From Gemmobacter denitrificans (GTDB taxonomy: Bacteria > Pseudomonadota > Alphaproteobacteria > Rhodobacterales > Rhodobacteraceae), in assembly GCF_036964905.1 (NCBI RefSeq), contig NZ_JBALHR010000005.1:62001-126000 (forward strand): DNA of 64,000 bases, given 5' to 3'. A model generated the notes under the pieces. The model saw only the letters and a list, made by a program, of their open reading frames with translations. It was not told the DNA's origin and did not search any database. Both the position numbers and the translations under genes were made by a program. Below are positions 17,094 to 26,075 of the stretch, piece after piece (the first letter of the stretch is position 1; every line of letters begins with the position of its first letter).

Positions 17094-18215
17094 TCACGCT
17101 ACCCCGGCAGGCAGGGCCAGCCGGTCAGCCTGTTGCTGTAGCCTGTCGCGCTGAAAGGTCACGAAATCGGGGGCTGGCTGCTGCGCCTGCAGCAGGCCCA
17201 GCACCGGATCGACCACGGCGGTTCTGATCCCCGACAGCGCCTCCAGCACGGCAAGACCGCAGAACGGCACGATGACCTCGGCATAGCCGCCCTCATGCAC
17301 GCACAGCAGACGCCCGTCGCAGATCGTATCGGCCAGCGACTTGACCTGTTCGGTCATTGCCCGGAACGTCTCCGAATGGGCCTGCATCCGCGCCAGCGGG
17401 TCAAACCCATTGGCATCCAGCCCGCTGGCCACAACAATCATGTCCGGCGCAAAAGCCCGCAGCGCGGGCAACACCAGCAATTCCATCGCATCCATATAGG
17501 CCTGATGCCCGCCACCCGGCAGCAAGGGCACATTCAGGTTGGCCCCAAGCCCGGCTCCTGCCCCGTGTTCACTGGCAAGGCCCTGACCCGGAGGAAAACA
17601 GCTTTCCTGATGGATCGAGATGGTCAGGGTGTCAGCCCGGTCATAATAAACGGCCTGTGTGCCATTGCCATGATGCACGTCCCAATCCAATACCGCGACC
17701 CGCAGGGGGCCATGTTCTGCCCGCAGCGCCTCCAGCGCGATCGGGATATTGGCCAACAGACAGAACCCCATGGATTGTTCGGGCAGGCAATGGTGCCCCG
17801 GCGGGCGTGACAGCACATAGGCATTGGCCACCCGCCGCGCCCAGACATCGGCCACCGCCTGCTTGGCCAGCCCTGCCGACAGCGCGGCGATTTCAAAACT
17901 GCCCGCCCCGAAGGGCGAATAGATGCCCGCATTGCCCCCCCCGGCATCCGACAGCGCCTTGAAGCGGTCCAGATAGCCCGACGGATGAACGCGCAGCATG
18001 TCTTCACGGCTGGCGGGGGCGCCGCCGCGCATGTCCAGCTGTGCCGCCAGCCCAGACACGTCCAGCAGATTGCGGAACCGGCGTTTGCTTTCCGGGCTTT
18101 CAGCATGGCCCGCACCTGCGGGGGGCTGGACCCAGCCACCCACCGGCAGGATCAGCGCATGTTCCCCCGTGCTGTGCCACAGGCAGCGTTCATCATGGTA
18201 GAAGGCGGTTTTCAT
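17094..18215 (-). CDS. HDAC-like amidohydrolase (class II histone deacetylase/acetylpolyamine amidohydrolase family)
   Basis: A 373-residue zinc-dependent deacetylase-fold enzyme. Catalytic histidines H141-H142 in RPPGHHCLPEQSMGFC, zinc ligands D179 and H181 in DWDVHHGNGT, third ligand D267 in SGLDANGFDPL, and the catalytic Tyr311 in HEGGY are all present, so the enzyme should be active. Bacterial members hydrolyse acetylated polyamines or other N-acyl amides. It is the last gene of a transcript with a branched-chain-amino-acid-type ABC importer; its ATG overlaps the livM stop by four bases. The longer reading upstream of 18215 is only antisense overlap with livM. Confidence 0.9.
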   Translation of the reverse strand: MKTAFYHDERCLWHSTGEHALILPVGGWVQPPAGAGHAESPESKRRFRNLLDVSGLAAQLDMRGGAPASREDMLRVHPSGYLDRFKALSDAGGGNAGIYSPFGAGSFEIAALSAGLAKQAVADVWARRVANAYVLSRPPGHHCLPEQSMGFCLLANIPIALEALRAEHGPLRVAVLDWDVHHGNGTQAVYYDRADTLTISIHQESCFPPGQGLASEHGAGAGLGANLNVPLLPGGGHQAYMDAMELLVLPALRAFAPDMIVVASGLDANGFDPLARMQAHSETFRAMTEQVKSLADTICDGRLLCVHEGGYAEVIVPFCGLAVLEALSGIRTAVVDPVLGLLQAQQPAPDFVTFQRDRLQQQADRLALPAGVA

Positions 18216-19150
18216 GCGGTTTTCTCCTGTCGGATCAATTGGGCCAGACGGTCGATCAGCCCGGCCAGACCGCCGGGCGCGAACAGCATCACCGCGATTG
18301 CGGCAGCCCCCACGGCCATCAGCGTCGCCCCGGGCGAAAAGGACAGTGTCTCGCGCAGGGTAAAATACAGGGCCGTGCCAAGGATCGGCCCGGACAGACG
18401 GCCAATGCCGCCGATGATGCAGACGAAGACCGTGGTCACCATCCATGTCATGTCAAAGGCCGCCATCGGGGTGATGAACAGCGCGGACAGAAAGCTGATC
18501 GCCCCTGCCATGCCCGCCCCGGCTGCCGAGATCAGAAAGACAATCAGCCGGATGCGCTGCGGTCCGACGCCAATCGACCGCGCCGCCACTTCGTCATCGC
18601 GCAGCGCCCGCAGCCGCAGGCCAAAGCGCCCCGCCATCAGCCAGCCCACAAACGCCGTCATCCCAAGGGCCAGGGCCAGGGCCGACCAGAAGGTGAAGCT
18701 GCCCATCCAGTCGCGGCTGATGGATCGCGCGCCCGCCAGCGGCAAGCCAGATGCGCCGCCCAGCCAATCGCTGCGGCTGACGGCAATGCGCAGGATTTCC
18801 GCCGCAACCCACATGCCCACCGCAAAATAGACATCGCGCAGCCGGAACAGGATCGGCGCCAGAACCAATGCCAGCGCCGCCGCAGAAAGCCCCGCAAACG
18901 GGATCGCTGTATAGGGGTTCAGCCCCAGATCGCGGCTGATCGCGTAAAGCGCATAGCCGCCTACCCCGAACAGCGCATGATGGCCGAGCGAGAGCAACCC
19001 ACCATAGCCGGCGAGCAGGTTCCAGGCCTGCGCCAGCGCGATCAGCACCAGCATTTCCACGCCCAGCACCAAGAGGCCACGCCCGGCCACGAAGGGCATC
19101 AACGCCAGGGCCGCCCCGGCAATTGCCCAAAGGATCAAGTGCCGCATCAC
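18212..19150 (-). CDS. livM: branched-chain amino acid-type ABC transporter permease LivM
   Basis: Inner-membrane permease, 312 residues, about eight to nine hydrophobic spans. The LivM signature NLLAGYGGLLSLGHHALFGVGGYA appears near residue 44 and the ATPase-contact loop RALRDDEVAARSIGV near 180, followed by GGIGRLSGPILG. Starts at tandem ATGs overlapping the livH stop and overlaps the HDAC-like gene at its end. Substrate of this HAAT-type system is not fixed by sequence; the neighbour suggests an N-acylated amine. Confidence 0.92.
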   Translation of the reverse strand: MMRHLILWAIAGAALALMPFVAGRGLLVLGVEMLVLIALAQAWNLLAGYGGLLSLGHHALFGVGGYALYAISRDLGLNPYTAIPFAGLSAAALALVLAPILFRLRDVYFAVGMWVAAEILRIAVSRSDWLGGASGLPLAGARSISRDWMGSFTFWSALALALGMTAFVGWLMAGRFGLRLRALRDDEVAARSIGVGPQRIRLIVFLISAAGAGMAGAISFLSALFITPMAAFDMTWMVTTVFVCIIGGIGRLSGPILGTALYFTLRETLSFSPGATLMAVGAAAIAVMLFAPGGLAGLIDRLAQLIRQEKTA

Positions 19151-20016
19151 CGCGTTCTCCTTTTGCCCGCCAACCCCTCGGGGCGGATCAGCAAGATCGC
19201 GAGCAGCAGGATATGGCCGTAAAGCAACCCCGAAGCCGGATCGGCGCGAAAGCTGACCGCATGAACCAACCCCAATGCCAACCCACCTGCAAGGCTGGCC
19301 CAGATCGAGCCCAGACCGCCGATCACCACCACTTCAAAGGCGATCAGCAGGCGTTCCGCCCCGGAAAACGGTGTCACGGTCGAACGCATCGCAAGCAGCA
19401 TCCCGGCCAGTGCCGCAAGCGCCGCCGAAAGTGCCATCACTCCGGCAAAGACCTGTTTGCGGTTGACCCCCATCAAGGCAACGATTTCAGGATCATCTGC
19501 CGTGGCCCGCACGACCCGGCCCACAGCGGAATGGTGCAGCCCCCAATGCAGCAGGGCAAAAAGCAGCAGCGTCAGGCCAAAGGTGACGAGCGGCAGCAAC
19601 CCCACCGACAGCGTGCCCAATGTCAGCGCGGCCGTCTTGAAACTGCCAATGTCCAGCGACCGGCTGTCAGCGCCGAACAGTTCCACCAACAGGTTCTGCG
19701 TCAGCACCGACAAGCCGAAGGTCAGCAACAAGGGCCGCAACGGATCAGAGCCCAGAACCCGGTTCACCAGCGCCGATTGCACTGCCCATCCCAGAGCAAA
19801 CATCAGCGCAGTGACCAGCGCCACCAGCATGATTGGCGGCAGCGGCACGGCCCCGGCAATGGAAAATGCCATGAACGCTCCACCGATCACCAGTTCCCCA
19901 TGGGCAATATTGGCAATCCGCATCACGCCAAAGATCAGCGACAGGCCCAGACCGAACAGCGCATATAGTCCCCCCAGCATCAGCCCGTTCATCAGGGTTT
20001 CGATCCAGACATTCAT
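19147..20016 (-). CDS. livH: branched-chain amino acid-type ABC transporter permease LivH
   Basis: Inner-membrane permease of 289 residues. It opens with MNVWIETLMNGLMLGGLYALFG, has the LivH motif GVMRIANIAHGELVIGGAF near residue 35, the ATPase-contact loop VVRATADDPEIVALMGVN near 165, and GGLGSIWASLAGGLALGL. The ATG at 20016 overlaps the livF stop by four bases and its 3' end overlaps livM by four, so translation is coupled. Confidence 0.92.
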   Translation of the reverse strand: MNVWIETLMNGLMLGGLYALFGLGLSLIFGVMRIANIAHGELVIGGAFMAFSIAGAVPLPPIMLVALVTALMFALGWAVQSALVNRVLGSDPLRPLLLTFGLSVLTQNLLVELFGADSRSLDIGSFKTAALTLGTLSVGLLPLVTFGLTLLLFALLHWGLHHSAVGRVVRATADDPEIVALMGVNRKQVFAGVMALSAALAALAGMLLAMRSTVTPFSGAERLLIAFEVVVIGGLGSIWASLAGGLALGLVHAVSFRADPASGLLYGHILLLAILLIRPEGLAGKRRTR

Positions 20017-20711
20017 GCCGTCTCTCCGAAATAGGCGCGGCCTATGGCGGCCAGATCGGCCCCCCGCGCAGGCCCGGCCAATTGCGCGCGGCCCTCCAGC
20101 AGGCACAGGAACCGGTCAGCCTGCCGCAAGGCGCGGGCGATGTCCTGCTCCACAAAGATAATGGCCATGCCCTCGCCCCGGATCCGGACAAGTGCGTCAT
20201 GCAACTCGTCCACCACCACCGGGGCAAGGCCAAGGCTGACCTCGTCCAGCAACAGCAGTGCAGGGTTGGCCATCAGCGCCCGCCCGATCGCCACCATCTG
20301 CTGTTGCCCGCCCGACAAAAGCGCCGCCGGGCGCTGCGCGAATTCGCGCAAGATGGGGAACAGGCTGCAGACGCTGTCCATATTCCACGGGCCCTGTCGG
20401 CCAATCCGTCCGCCCAACATCAGATTTTCCGCCACGCTGAGCGAGGAGAACATCCGCCGCCCTTCGGGGCAAAGCGCGATCCCGGCCCGCGCCCGGGCCG
20501 GGGCCTCAAGCGGCAGCATCGCCTGCCCGTTGAGCGCAAAGCGCCCGGCCTGCGCCCGTGTCAGGCCACAAAGCGCGCGCAGGAAGGATGTCTTGCCCGC
20601 GCCATTTGCCCCGATCAGCGCCAGCGTCTCGCCCGGCTCCAGGTGCAGATCGATCCCGAACAGCGCCTGAAAATCGCCGTGAAAAGCGTTCATACCTTCG
20701 ATGTCAAGCAT
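20013..20711 (-). CDS. livF: branched-chain amino acid-type ABC transporter ATP-binding protein LivF
   Basis: Cytoplasmic ATPase, 232 residues. Walker A GANGAGKTS at 33-41, LivF-type PEGRRMFSSLSVAENLMLG near 82, signature LSGGQQQMVAIGRAL near 133, and Walker B LLLLDEVSLGLAP. It overlaps livG upstream by eight bases and livH downstream by four. Confidence 0.92.
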   Translation of the reverse strand: MLDIEGMNAFHGDFQALFGIDLHLEPGETLALIGANGAGKTSFLRALCGLTRAQAGRFALNGQAMLPLEAPARARAGIALCPEGRRMFSSLSVAENLMLGGRIGRQGPWNMDSVCSLFPILREFAQRPAALLSGGQQQMVAIGRALMANPALLLLDEVSLGLAPVVVDELHDALVRIRGEGMAIIFVEQDIARALRQADRFLCLLEGRAQLAGPARGADLAAIGRAYFGETA

Positions 20712-21423
20712 GGGCCGCCGCTCCCAGATACAGCGCGCGGACGCGCGGATCGGCAGTCACCACATCGGGCCTGTCTTCAATCACCTTTGCGCCCAGATGC
20801 AGCATCAGGATACGGTCGCAGGTCGCTTGCAGCGCATGGGCGATATGCTCGATCCACAGGATCGCCAGACCCGGACGTTTCAGCCCGCGGATCAATACGA
20901 CAAGCGCCTGAACCTCGGGCTCGGTCAGCCCGCCGGAAATTTCGTCCAGCAGCAGCACCTTCGGCCCGGTCGCCAGTGCCTTCGCCAGTTCCAGCCGCTT
21001 GCGATCAAGCAGGCGCAGGCTGCCCCCGGGCGCATTGCGCAGGCGCGATAGGCCCGTCAGAGCCAGCACCTCATCGACCCTTGCGGCGGCAGCACGGCCC
21101 CGCAAACCGCCCCCAGCATCGGCAGCCAACAGCAGGTGTTCACCCACCGTCAGCGTGGCAAAAGGTTTGGGCACCTGAAACGCCCGGGCCAGCCCGGCAC
21201 GCACCCGCGCCTCGGGCGGCAGCGCCGCCACATCGACGCCATTCACCAGAACCCGGCCCGCATCCGCCCGCGTCACGCCCGCAAGCAGATCGAAGAAGGT
21301 GCTTTTCCCGGCCCCGTTCGGCCCCATCACGCCCAGACATTCGCCGCCCTGCACGGTGGTGCCCAGGTCGCGCACCACCTGCAGCGGACCAAAGGCCTTG
21401 GCCAGCCCATGAACCTGCAGCAT
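20704..21423 (-). CDS. livG: branched-chain amino acid-type ABC transporter ATP-binding protein LivG
   Basis: Cytoplasmic ATPase, 239 residues. Walker A GPNGAGKSTFFDLLAGV near 34, the LivG-type GLARAFQVPKPFATLTVGEHLL near 77, Walker B VLLLDEISGGL near 155. The usual LSGG signature is replaced by a divergent segment (GGSLRLLDRKRLELAKALA), where LRLLDRKRLE is the normal LivG form with SLRLLD in place of SYGE. ATG overlaps the stop of the binding-protein gene by one base. Confidence 0.9.
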   Translation of the reverse strand: MLQVHGLAKAFGPLQVVRDLGTTVQGGECLGVMGPNGAGKSTFFDLLAGVTRADAGRVLVNGVDVAALPPEARVRAGLARAFQVPKPFATLTVGEHLLLAADAGGGLRGRAAAARVDEVLALTGLSRLRNAPGGSLRLLDRKRLELAKALATGPKVLLLDEISGGLTEPEVQALVVLIRGLKRPGLAILWIEHIAHALQATCDRILMLHLGAKVIEDRPDVVTADPRVRALYLGAAAHA

Positions 21424-22700
21424 CAGAGCTTTGGCAATGCAACGGTCTGCGCCTCGACCGTCATCGAAGGCGCAAGCGTGTTTTCGGTAATCAGCAGATC
21501 ATAGGCATGTTTGCCGCCCGTCTTGCGCCATTGTCCGCCTGCAATCTCGGTCCGGGCAACGTTGCGGATCGGGGTATCGGCCCAGGACACTGGCCCGACC
21601 ATCGTATTCAGCCGCAATCCGGCAATGGCATCGCGGACCAGATCACGATCCTTCGGCGCACCCGAGGCCTTGAGCGCGGCAATCCCGGTTTCGAACAGCG
21701 CATGGCTGTACCCCAGCGTCTGCACCCATTGGCGGCCTGAGGCGGCCTCATAGGCAGCGGCCAGTTCGGCAGCAGTCTGACCCGTCAGCGAACTGGTGAA
21801 GGGCACTTTCGGCGTCCACCAGACCTCGGTTGACATGCCGTCGCCGCGATCGCCCAGAGCCTCGATCGCACTGGGGAACAGGAAGGCGGCGGCGAAGGTT
21901 GCGGCCTCGGGAGCAAAGCCCGCCTGCCCGGCCTGCGCCCAGAAGGTGGACCAATGCGGCGGAAAGCCGAAGCCCGTCACGATCTGCGCGCCCCCATCGC
22001 GGAACCGCGATACCTGCGCCGCAAAATCCGAAGTGTCGATCTGGAACATGCCGCCTTCGACCCGGCTATAGCCAGCCTGTGCCATGAAAGCGGGCAGGCC
22101 AAGCTGCGGATCGGCAAATGCCTGTCCGGCTGGATTGTCAAAGTAGAAATCACCCACGATGCGGTTCGTGGCCACCTGATCCCAGATCCGGGTAAAGGTG
22201 GCCATCGCATCATCAGCCCCCCAGAAGAAGGTAAAGCTGTAGGGGAACCCCTGCTCCGGGTTGGAACCGCGCCCGAACATCCAAGCCTGCCATGGCCCCA
22301 TGGTGGAAATGGACGGAATCCCCGCGATGTCCGACATCTCGCCTGTCGCGACCGAGGCATCCAGATCCTGCACCAGCAGCAGATCGACGTCTTCGCGCTG
22401 GATCAGTTCATTGCCAACGCTGGCGGATCGGTTCACGTTGCTTTCATTGTCACGCATCATGATCTCGACCTGATATTGCTGGCCGCCGATCTGCAGCCCG
22501 TTCGACAGCAGCGTGTTCACCTGCTCTAGCATCCACGGGTCGGATGCCCCGAACTCCGCCCGGGGCCCCGACAGCGCGGTGATATAGCCGATGCGGACCA
22601 CCCGGTTTTCCGCCCGCACCACATGCGGTGCCGCCAGCAGGCCTGCCGCAGCCGCGGAACCGGCAAGGAAGGACCGGCGGGGAAGGATCAATCTGGTCAT
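21423..22700 (-). CDS. ABC transporter substrate-binding protein, Tat-type signal
   Basis: Periplasmic binding protein of the LivJ/Peripla_BP_6 type, 425 residues. The leader LPRRSFLAGSAAAAGLLAAP has a twin-arginine RRSFL motif, so export may be through Tat in a folded state. The mature part starts RIGYITALSGPRAEFG, then VEIMMRDNESNVNRSASVGNEL and LLLVQDLDASVATGE, typical of amide/amino-acid binding proteins. A GGGAG Shine-Dalgarno precedes the ATG at 22700. It is the second gene of the unit, after the LuxR-type regulator. Confidence 0.9.
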   Translation of the reverse strand: MTRLILPRRSFLAGSAAAAGLLAAPHVVRAENRVVRIGYITALSGPRAEFGASDPWMLEQVNTLLSNGLQIGGQQYQVEIMMRDNESNVNRSASVGNELIQREDVDLLLVQDLDASVATGEMSDIAGIPSISTMGPWQAWMFGRGSNPEQGFPYSFTFFWGADDAMATFTRIWDQVATNRIVGDFYFDNPAGQAFADPQLGLPAFMAQAGYSRVEGGMFQIDTSDFAAQVSRFRDGGAQIVTGFGFPPHWSTFWAQAGQAGFAPEAATFAAAFLFPSAIEALGDRGDGMSTEVWWTPKVPFTSSLTGQTAAELAAAYEAASGRQWVQTLGYSHALFETGIAALKASGAPKDRDLVRDAIAGLRLNTMVGPVSWADTPIRNVARTEIAGGQWRKTGGKHAYDLLITENTLAPSMTVEAQTVALPKL

Positions 22701-22773
22701 GTCTGCGCTCCCTGGGTTTTTTGTTTTCCCCAGACTGCGGCAGCCCGATGGGCCGCGATATAGTATAAAGCTA

Positions 22774-23718
22774 CTATTCAGATGGGCCGAGTCGCCGGGC
22801 CAGATCCATTTTGCCGGCGGCACCCGTCTTGCGATAGATCGTGGCAAGCTGATTGCGCACGGTATGGGGCGAAACGCGATGGCTGGCGGCAATCTCGCGC
22901 ATGGTAAGACCTGACAGCACCAGTTCGGCCACGCGCCGCTCCTGCGGGGCCAGCAAGTCCCACAGGCCGGGCCGTTCCATGCGGATCACCGTCAGGTCTT
23001 CGGCATAGGGTTCTGATTTCAGCACCACGCCCTGCCCCTGCCACTGGCCCTGGCCAACCCCCAACCGCCGCAGGACGGCTGCGCGGCTGCGGGGGGCCAG
23101 CCCTTCTGCCGCCAGCGCGGGCAGAAACCCGCGTGAGGCGCGCACCAGCTGGCCTTCATGATCCACCACCGCAGCCTCACCACCCTGCGGGGCGCGGGCG
23201 CGGATTTCGGCGCGCAGCGACAGGGACAGGCTCTGTTCCAGATGGCGCAGGATGATCCGGAAATCCGCCGCCTCGGCCTGTGAAAAGACCGCGCCCTGAT
23301 GGCGATAGAGCGACATGAAGAAGTTGAAGCTTGACCCGGCACCCAGGCGGCAATGGCCGTTCAGGATCGCCTGCAGACGAAAGGCCTCGGCAAAGCTGCG
23401 ATAGGCCGGATCGACAACGGCAGTCGCAAGATCCTGTGTCATCGAAAAAACTGGCAGGCTGCGCCCGTGTCGGACGAAGGGATCAATATGCATGACCGCC
23501 CGCACCGCCGATTCAAAACTGCGGGGCAAGGCATGGGTGGTGGAACGCACGATGGTCAGCCGACCGCCCGACAGGTTCGACCAGCCCCACCATGCCGCAT
23601 CGAAGGGGATGGCATCACGCAGAAATTCAACCATCCGCCCCTGATGTTCGGTGACCGAAGACTCCATGGCGCTGGCCATCAGCCGCAGCACAAGATCGCT
23701 GAGTTGGTGCGCAAGCAT
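22774..23718 (-). CDS. LuxR family transcriptional regulator
   Basis: A 314-residue regulator with a C-terminal GerE/LuxR helix-turn-helix: LAPQERRVAELVLSGLTMREIAASHRVSPHTVRNQL followed by YRKTGAAGK. The first 240 residues lack an autoinducer-binding or receiver motif and look like a PAS/GAF-like sensor with the FDAAWWGWSNL pattern seen in helix-turn-helix regulators next to transporters. It lies 73 bases upstream of the ABC binding-protein gene on the same strand, so it probably controls that operon. Start chosen at 23718; 16 residues more are possible. Confidence 0.85.
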   Translation of the reverse strand: MLAHQLSDLVLRLMASAMESSVTEHQGRMVEFLRDAIPFDAAWWGWSNLSGGRLTIVRSTTHALPRSFESAVRAVMHIDPFVRHGRSLPVFSMTQDLATAVVDPAYRSFAEAFRLQAILNGHCRLGAGSSFNFFMSLYRHQGAVFSQAEAADFRIILRHLEQSLSLSLRAEIRARAPQGGEAAVVDHEGQLVRASRGFLPALAAEGLAPRSRAAVLRRLGVGQGQWQGQGVVLKSEPYAEDLTVIRMERPGLWDLLAPQERRVAELVLSGLTMREIAASHRVSPHTVRNQLATIYRKTGAAGKMDLARRLGPSE

Positions 23719-23851
23719 GGTGGAAGGCTCCCTGCTCCCGCCGGTCAGGGGTGCCGGGGTTCCCATTTCTGGGCCTGCAAGGGCCTCAACCGCAAGTCCT
23801 CAATCCATCCGCAAACGTGCAGAAGGGGCCTGACCCGCCCCGCCTGGCCGG

Positions 23852-24301
23852 TCAATCGTCGCAGACCACCCGAAACGACAGGACATTCTGGCCACCCTGC
23901 CGACAATAGGTCAGATCGCGCGACAGGGTCCGGATCAGGTGCCAGCCAAAGCCCCCTTCCGGCAGATCATCCGCCATGGCCGGCAACCGCCCTTCGGGGA
24001 TGTTCAACCCCGGCATCGGATGGCCCGAATCGCGCACGACGCAGGCGAGTGCGCCCGCCCCTGCCGCAAGTTCGATCAGGATCGTGCCGTTGGTTCCCGC
24101 ATAGGCATGTTCCACGACATTGTTCAGCGCTTCGGCCAGCACGATTTCGGCCGACCCCTTCAAATCCTCGGGCAAGTGCTCCAACCGGGCATCCGCAAAT
24201 ATGCCGGTCAGCCAATCCCTGACGGCAAAGGGATCACTTCCGATCTGCGCATGGATCACCGACCCGTCTCCCTCCAGAATGGATCTTGATTCAGCAGGCA
24301 T
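23852..24301 (-). CDS. RsbW-type ATP-binding anti-sigma/serine kinase
   Basis: A 149-residue GHKL ATPase of the RsbW/SpoIIAB switch family. The N box is EALNNVVEHAYA near residue 65, a G1-like VVRDSGHPMPG near 100, and G2 GGFGWHLIRTL near 127. Such proteins bind a sigma factor and phosphorylate a STAS partner on serine. The STAS gene is immediately upstream and overlaps it by 11 bases. No sigma factor or PP2C phosphatase gene is beside it. Start at 24301 gives the overlap; a shorter start is possible. Confidence 0.82.
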   Translation of the reverse strand: MPAESRSILEGDGSVIHAQIGSDPFAVRDWLTGIFADARLEHLPEDLKGSAEIVLAEALNNVVEHAYAGTNGTILIELAAGAGALACVVRDSGHPMPGLNIPEGRLPAMADDLPEGGFGWHLIRTLSRDLTYCRQGGQNVLSFRVVCDD

Positions 24302-24626
24302 CCCGCAGCTCTTCGGGCAAATCCGCATGGATCCGGAAGACCGAATCCATTCGCGTCAGGCGGAACACCTTTTCAACGGTGGGGGTCAGCCCTGCCAGTT
24401 CCAGTTTGCGATCCGGCCCCAGCAGCTTCATCACGGCAACCACCGCGCCAAGGCCGGAACTGTCCAGAAACTGCACCCGCGACATGTTGAGAAGAACCCT
24501 GCCGGATGCACTGGCCATGACTTCGCGCATGCGATCCTTGAACTGGATGGCGCAGGCCGCATCGATCCGGTCTTCCAGCACCTCGACCGCCAGCAGATCG
24601 GGCATTTCCCGTGTTACAAGATTCAT
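24291..24626 (-). CDS. STAS domain anti-sigma factor antagonist
   Basis: A 111-residue single STAS domain of the RsbV/SpoIIAA type. The phosphorylation segment VQFLDSSGLGAVVAVM is intact, with Ser56 or Ser57 as the predicted phosphoacceptor. A GGGAG Shine-Dalgarno lies before the ATG at 24626. It forms a two-gene partner-switch with the RsbW-like kinase downstream. The output may be a sigma factor or another effector encoded elsewhere. Confidence 0.87.
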   Translation of the reverse strand: MNLVTREMPDLLAVEVLEDRIDAACAIQFKDRMREVMASASGRVLLNMSRVQFLDSSGLGAVVAVMKLLGPDRKLELAGLTPTVEKVFRLTRMDSVFRIHADLPEELRDAC

Positions 24627-24748
24627 CGCCAACTCCCACATCGCTCGGCTGATGCAGGCTATTCCGCGTTCGTTAGCATTTGGTAAGCGCGGACCGCTTT
24701 CGCCGCAATTCGGGCCGGGCTAGGATCAGGCAACGAAAGGACAACCGA

Positions 24749-25207
24749 ATGACCGTTGATTATGCCGATCTGGCCCGCCGCATCGAGGCGCTGTGCCATG
24801 GGGAAACCGATACCGTGGCGCTGATGGCCACTGTGGTCTGTGAACTGCATCACGGCCACCCGCTGTCAGACTGGACCGGATTCTATCGGGTGACAGGCCC
24901 CCAAATGTTGAAGATCGGCCCCTATCAGGGCGGCCATGGCTGTCTGGTCATCCCGTTTTCGCGGGGCGTGTGCGGCGCAGCGGCGCGCAGCGGTCAGGTG
25001 CAGATCGTGCCGGATGTCGATGCCTTTCCCGACCATATTGCCTGTTCCTCCACCACCCGGTCGGAACTGGTGCTGCCGGTCTGGAATGCACGGGGCGATC
25101 TGCTGGGCGTGCTGGATCTGGACAGCAATACCCCGGCAGCCTTTGACGAAACCGATGCGGCGGGCCTGACTGCGATCCTGGCCTCGGTCTTTGCCGGGGC
25201 GGCGTGA
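24749..25207 (+). CDS. msrC: free methionine-(R)-sulfoxide reductase (GAF domain)
   Basis: Reduces free L-methionine-(R)-sulfoxide with thioredoxin-type electrons. A single GAF domain of 152 residues has the three family cysteines: C65 in GGHGCLVIPF, C75 in SRGVCGAAA and C99 in FPDHIACSS. Their spacing (10 and 24) is the same as C84, C94 and C118 of the E. coli enzyme. The following STTRSELVLPVW and GVLDLDS are also typical. The gene is divergent from the STAS gene. Confidence 0.92.
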   Translation: MTVDYADLARRIEALCHGETDTVALMATVVCELHHGHPLSDWTGFYRVTGPQMLKIGPYQGGHGCLVIPFSRGVCGAAARSGQVQIVPDVDAFPDHIACSSTTRSELVLPVWNARGDLLGVLDLDSNTPAAFDETDAAGLTAILASVFAGAA

Positions 25208-25304
25208 AAGACAACAGCAATTTTGCCATGACGGGGCTTGACCTACCCCCAGTTGCACGCTTGTTCTGGTGAACCAAAAATCGGGCAAAGACCCAGGGGG
25301 GACC

Positions 25305-26075
25305 ATGGCGCTCAGCTTTCGTCAGACCGAAATCCTGTCCATTGCCCGCAGCGAAGGCCGCGTGGTGGTTGAAAGTCTGGCCGAACGCTTTGGCGTCACG
25401 CTGCAGACCATCCGGCGCGATCTGACCGAACTGGCCGATGCCGGGCATCTGGACCGGGTACATGGCGGCGCGGTGATCCGCACAGGGGTCAGCAATATCG
25501 GCTATGAAGAGCGGCGCAGCCTGAACGATGCGGCGAAGGCGGCGATCGGCCGAGCCTGCGCGCAGGCCATTCCCGACAATTGTTCGATGATCCTGAACCT
25601 TGGCACCACGACCGAGGCCGTGGCCCGCGAATTGCTGCATCACCGCCAGATCACCGCCGTGACCAACAACATGAATGTGGCGAATATTCTGGTCACCAAC
25701 CCGTCCTGTGAAATCATGGTGGCGGGGGGCGCGCTGCGCCGGTCGGATGGTGGGTTGGTGGGCGATCTGACCAGCCAGTTCATGGAACAGTTCAAGGTGG
25801 ATTACGGCATCATCGGCATTTCGGCGCTGGACCCCGATGGCGACCTGCTGGATTATGACCTGAACGAAGTGCGGGTGTCGCGCGCCATCATCCGGCAATC
25901 GCGCAAGGTGTTTCTGGTCACCGATGCGTCAAAGCTGGGCCGCTCGGCCCCGGTGCGGATGGGATCGCTGGCCGATATCGACGCCATCTTCACCGATGCG
26001 CCCTTGCCTGAACCGCTGATGAAGCGCTGCGCCGAATGGGGCACCGCCGTGCATATCGCGGGTCAGGCGGGCTGA
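25305..26075 (+). CDS. DeoR/GlpR family transcriptional regulator
   Basis: A 256-residue repressor. N-terminal winged helix: RQTEILSIARSEGRVVVESLAERFGVTLQTIRRDLTELADAG in outline, with the DeoR signature. The C-terminal sugar-phosphate sensor has GTTTEAVAREL, VTNNMNVANIL and KVFLVTDASKLGRSAPVRMG. It resembles GlpR, the glycerol-3-phosphate repressor, but no glp genes are adjacent. A GGGGGG Shine-Dalgarno precedes the ATG at 25305. It overlaps the convergent VOC gene by 13 bases. Confidence 0.87.
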   Translation: MALSFRQTEILSIARSEGRVVVESLAERFGVTLQTIRRDLTELADAGHLDRVHGGAVIRTGVSNIGYEERRSLNDAAKAAIGRACAQAIPDNCSMILNLGTTTEAVARELLHHRQITAVTNNMNVANILVTNPSCEIMVAGGALRRSDGGLVGDLTSQFMEQFKVDYGIIGISALDPDGDLLDYDLNEVRVSRAIIRQSRKVFLVTDASKLGRSAPVRMGSLADIDAIFTDAPLPEPLMKRCAEWGTAVHIAGQAG

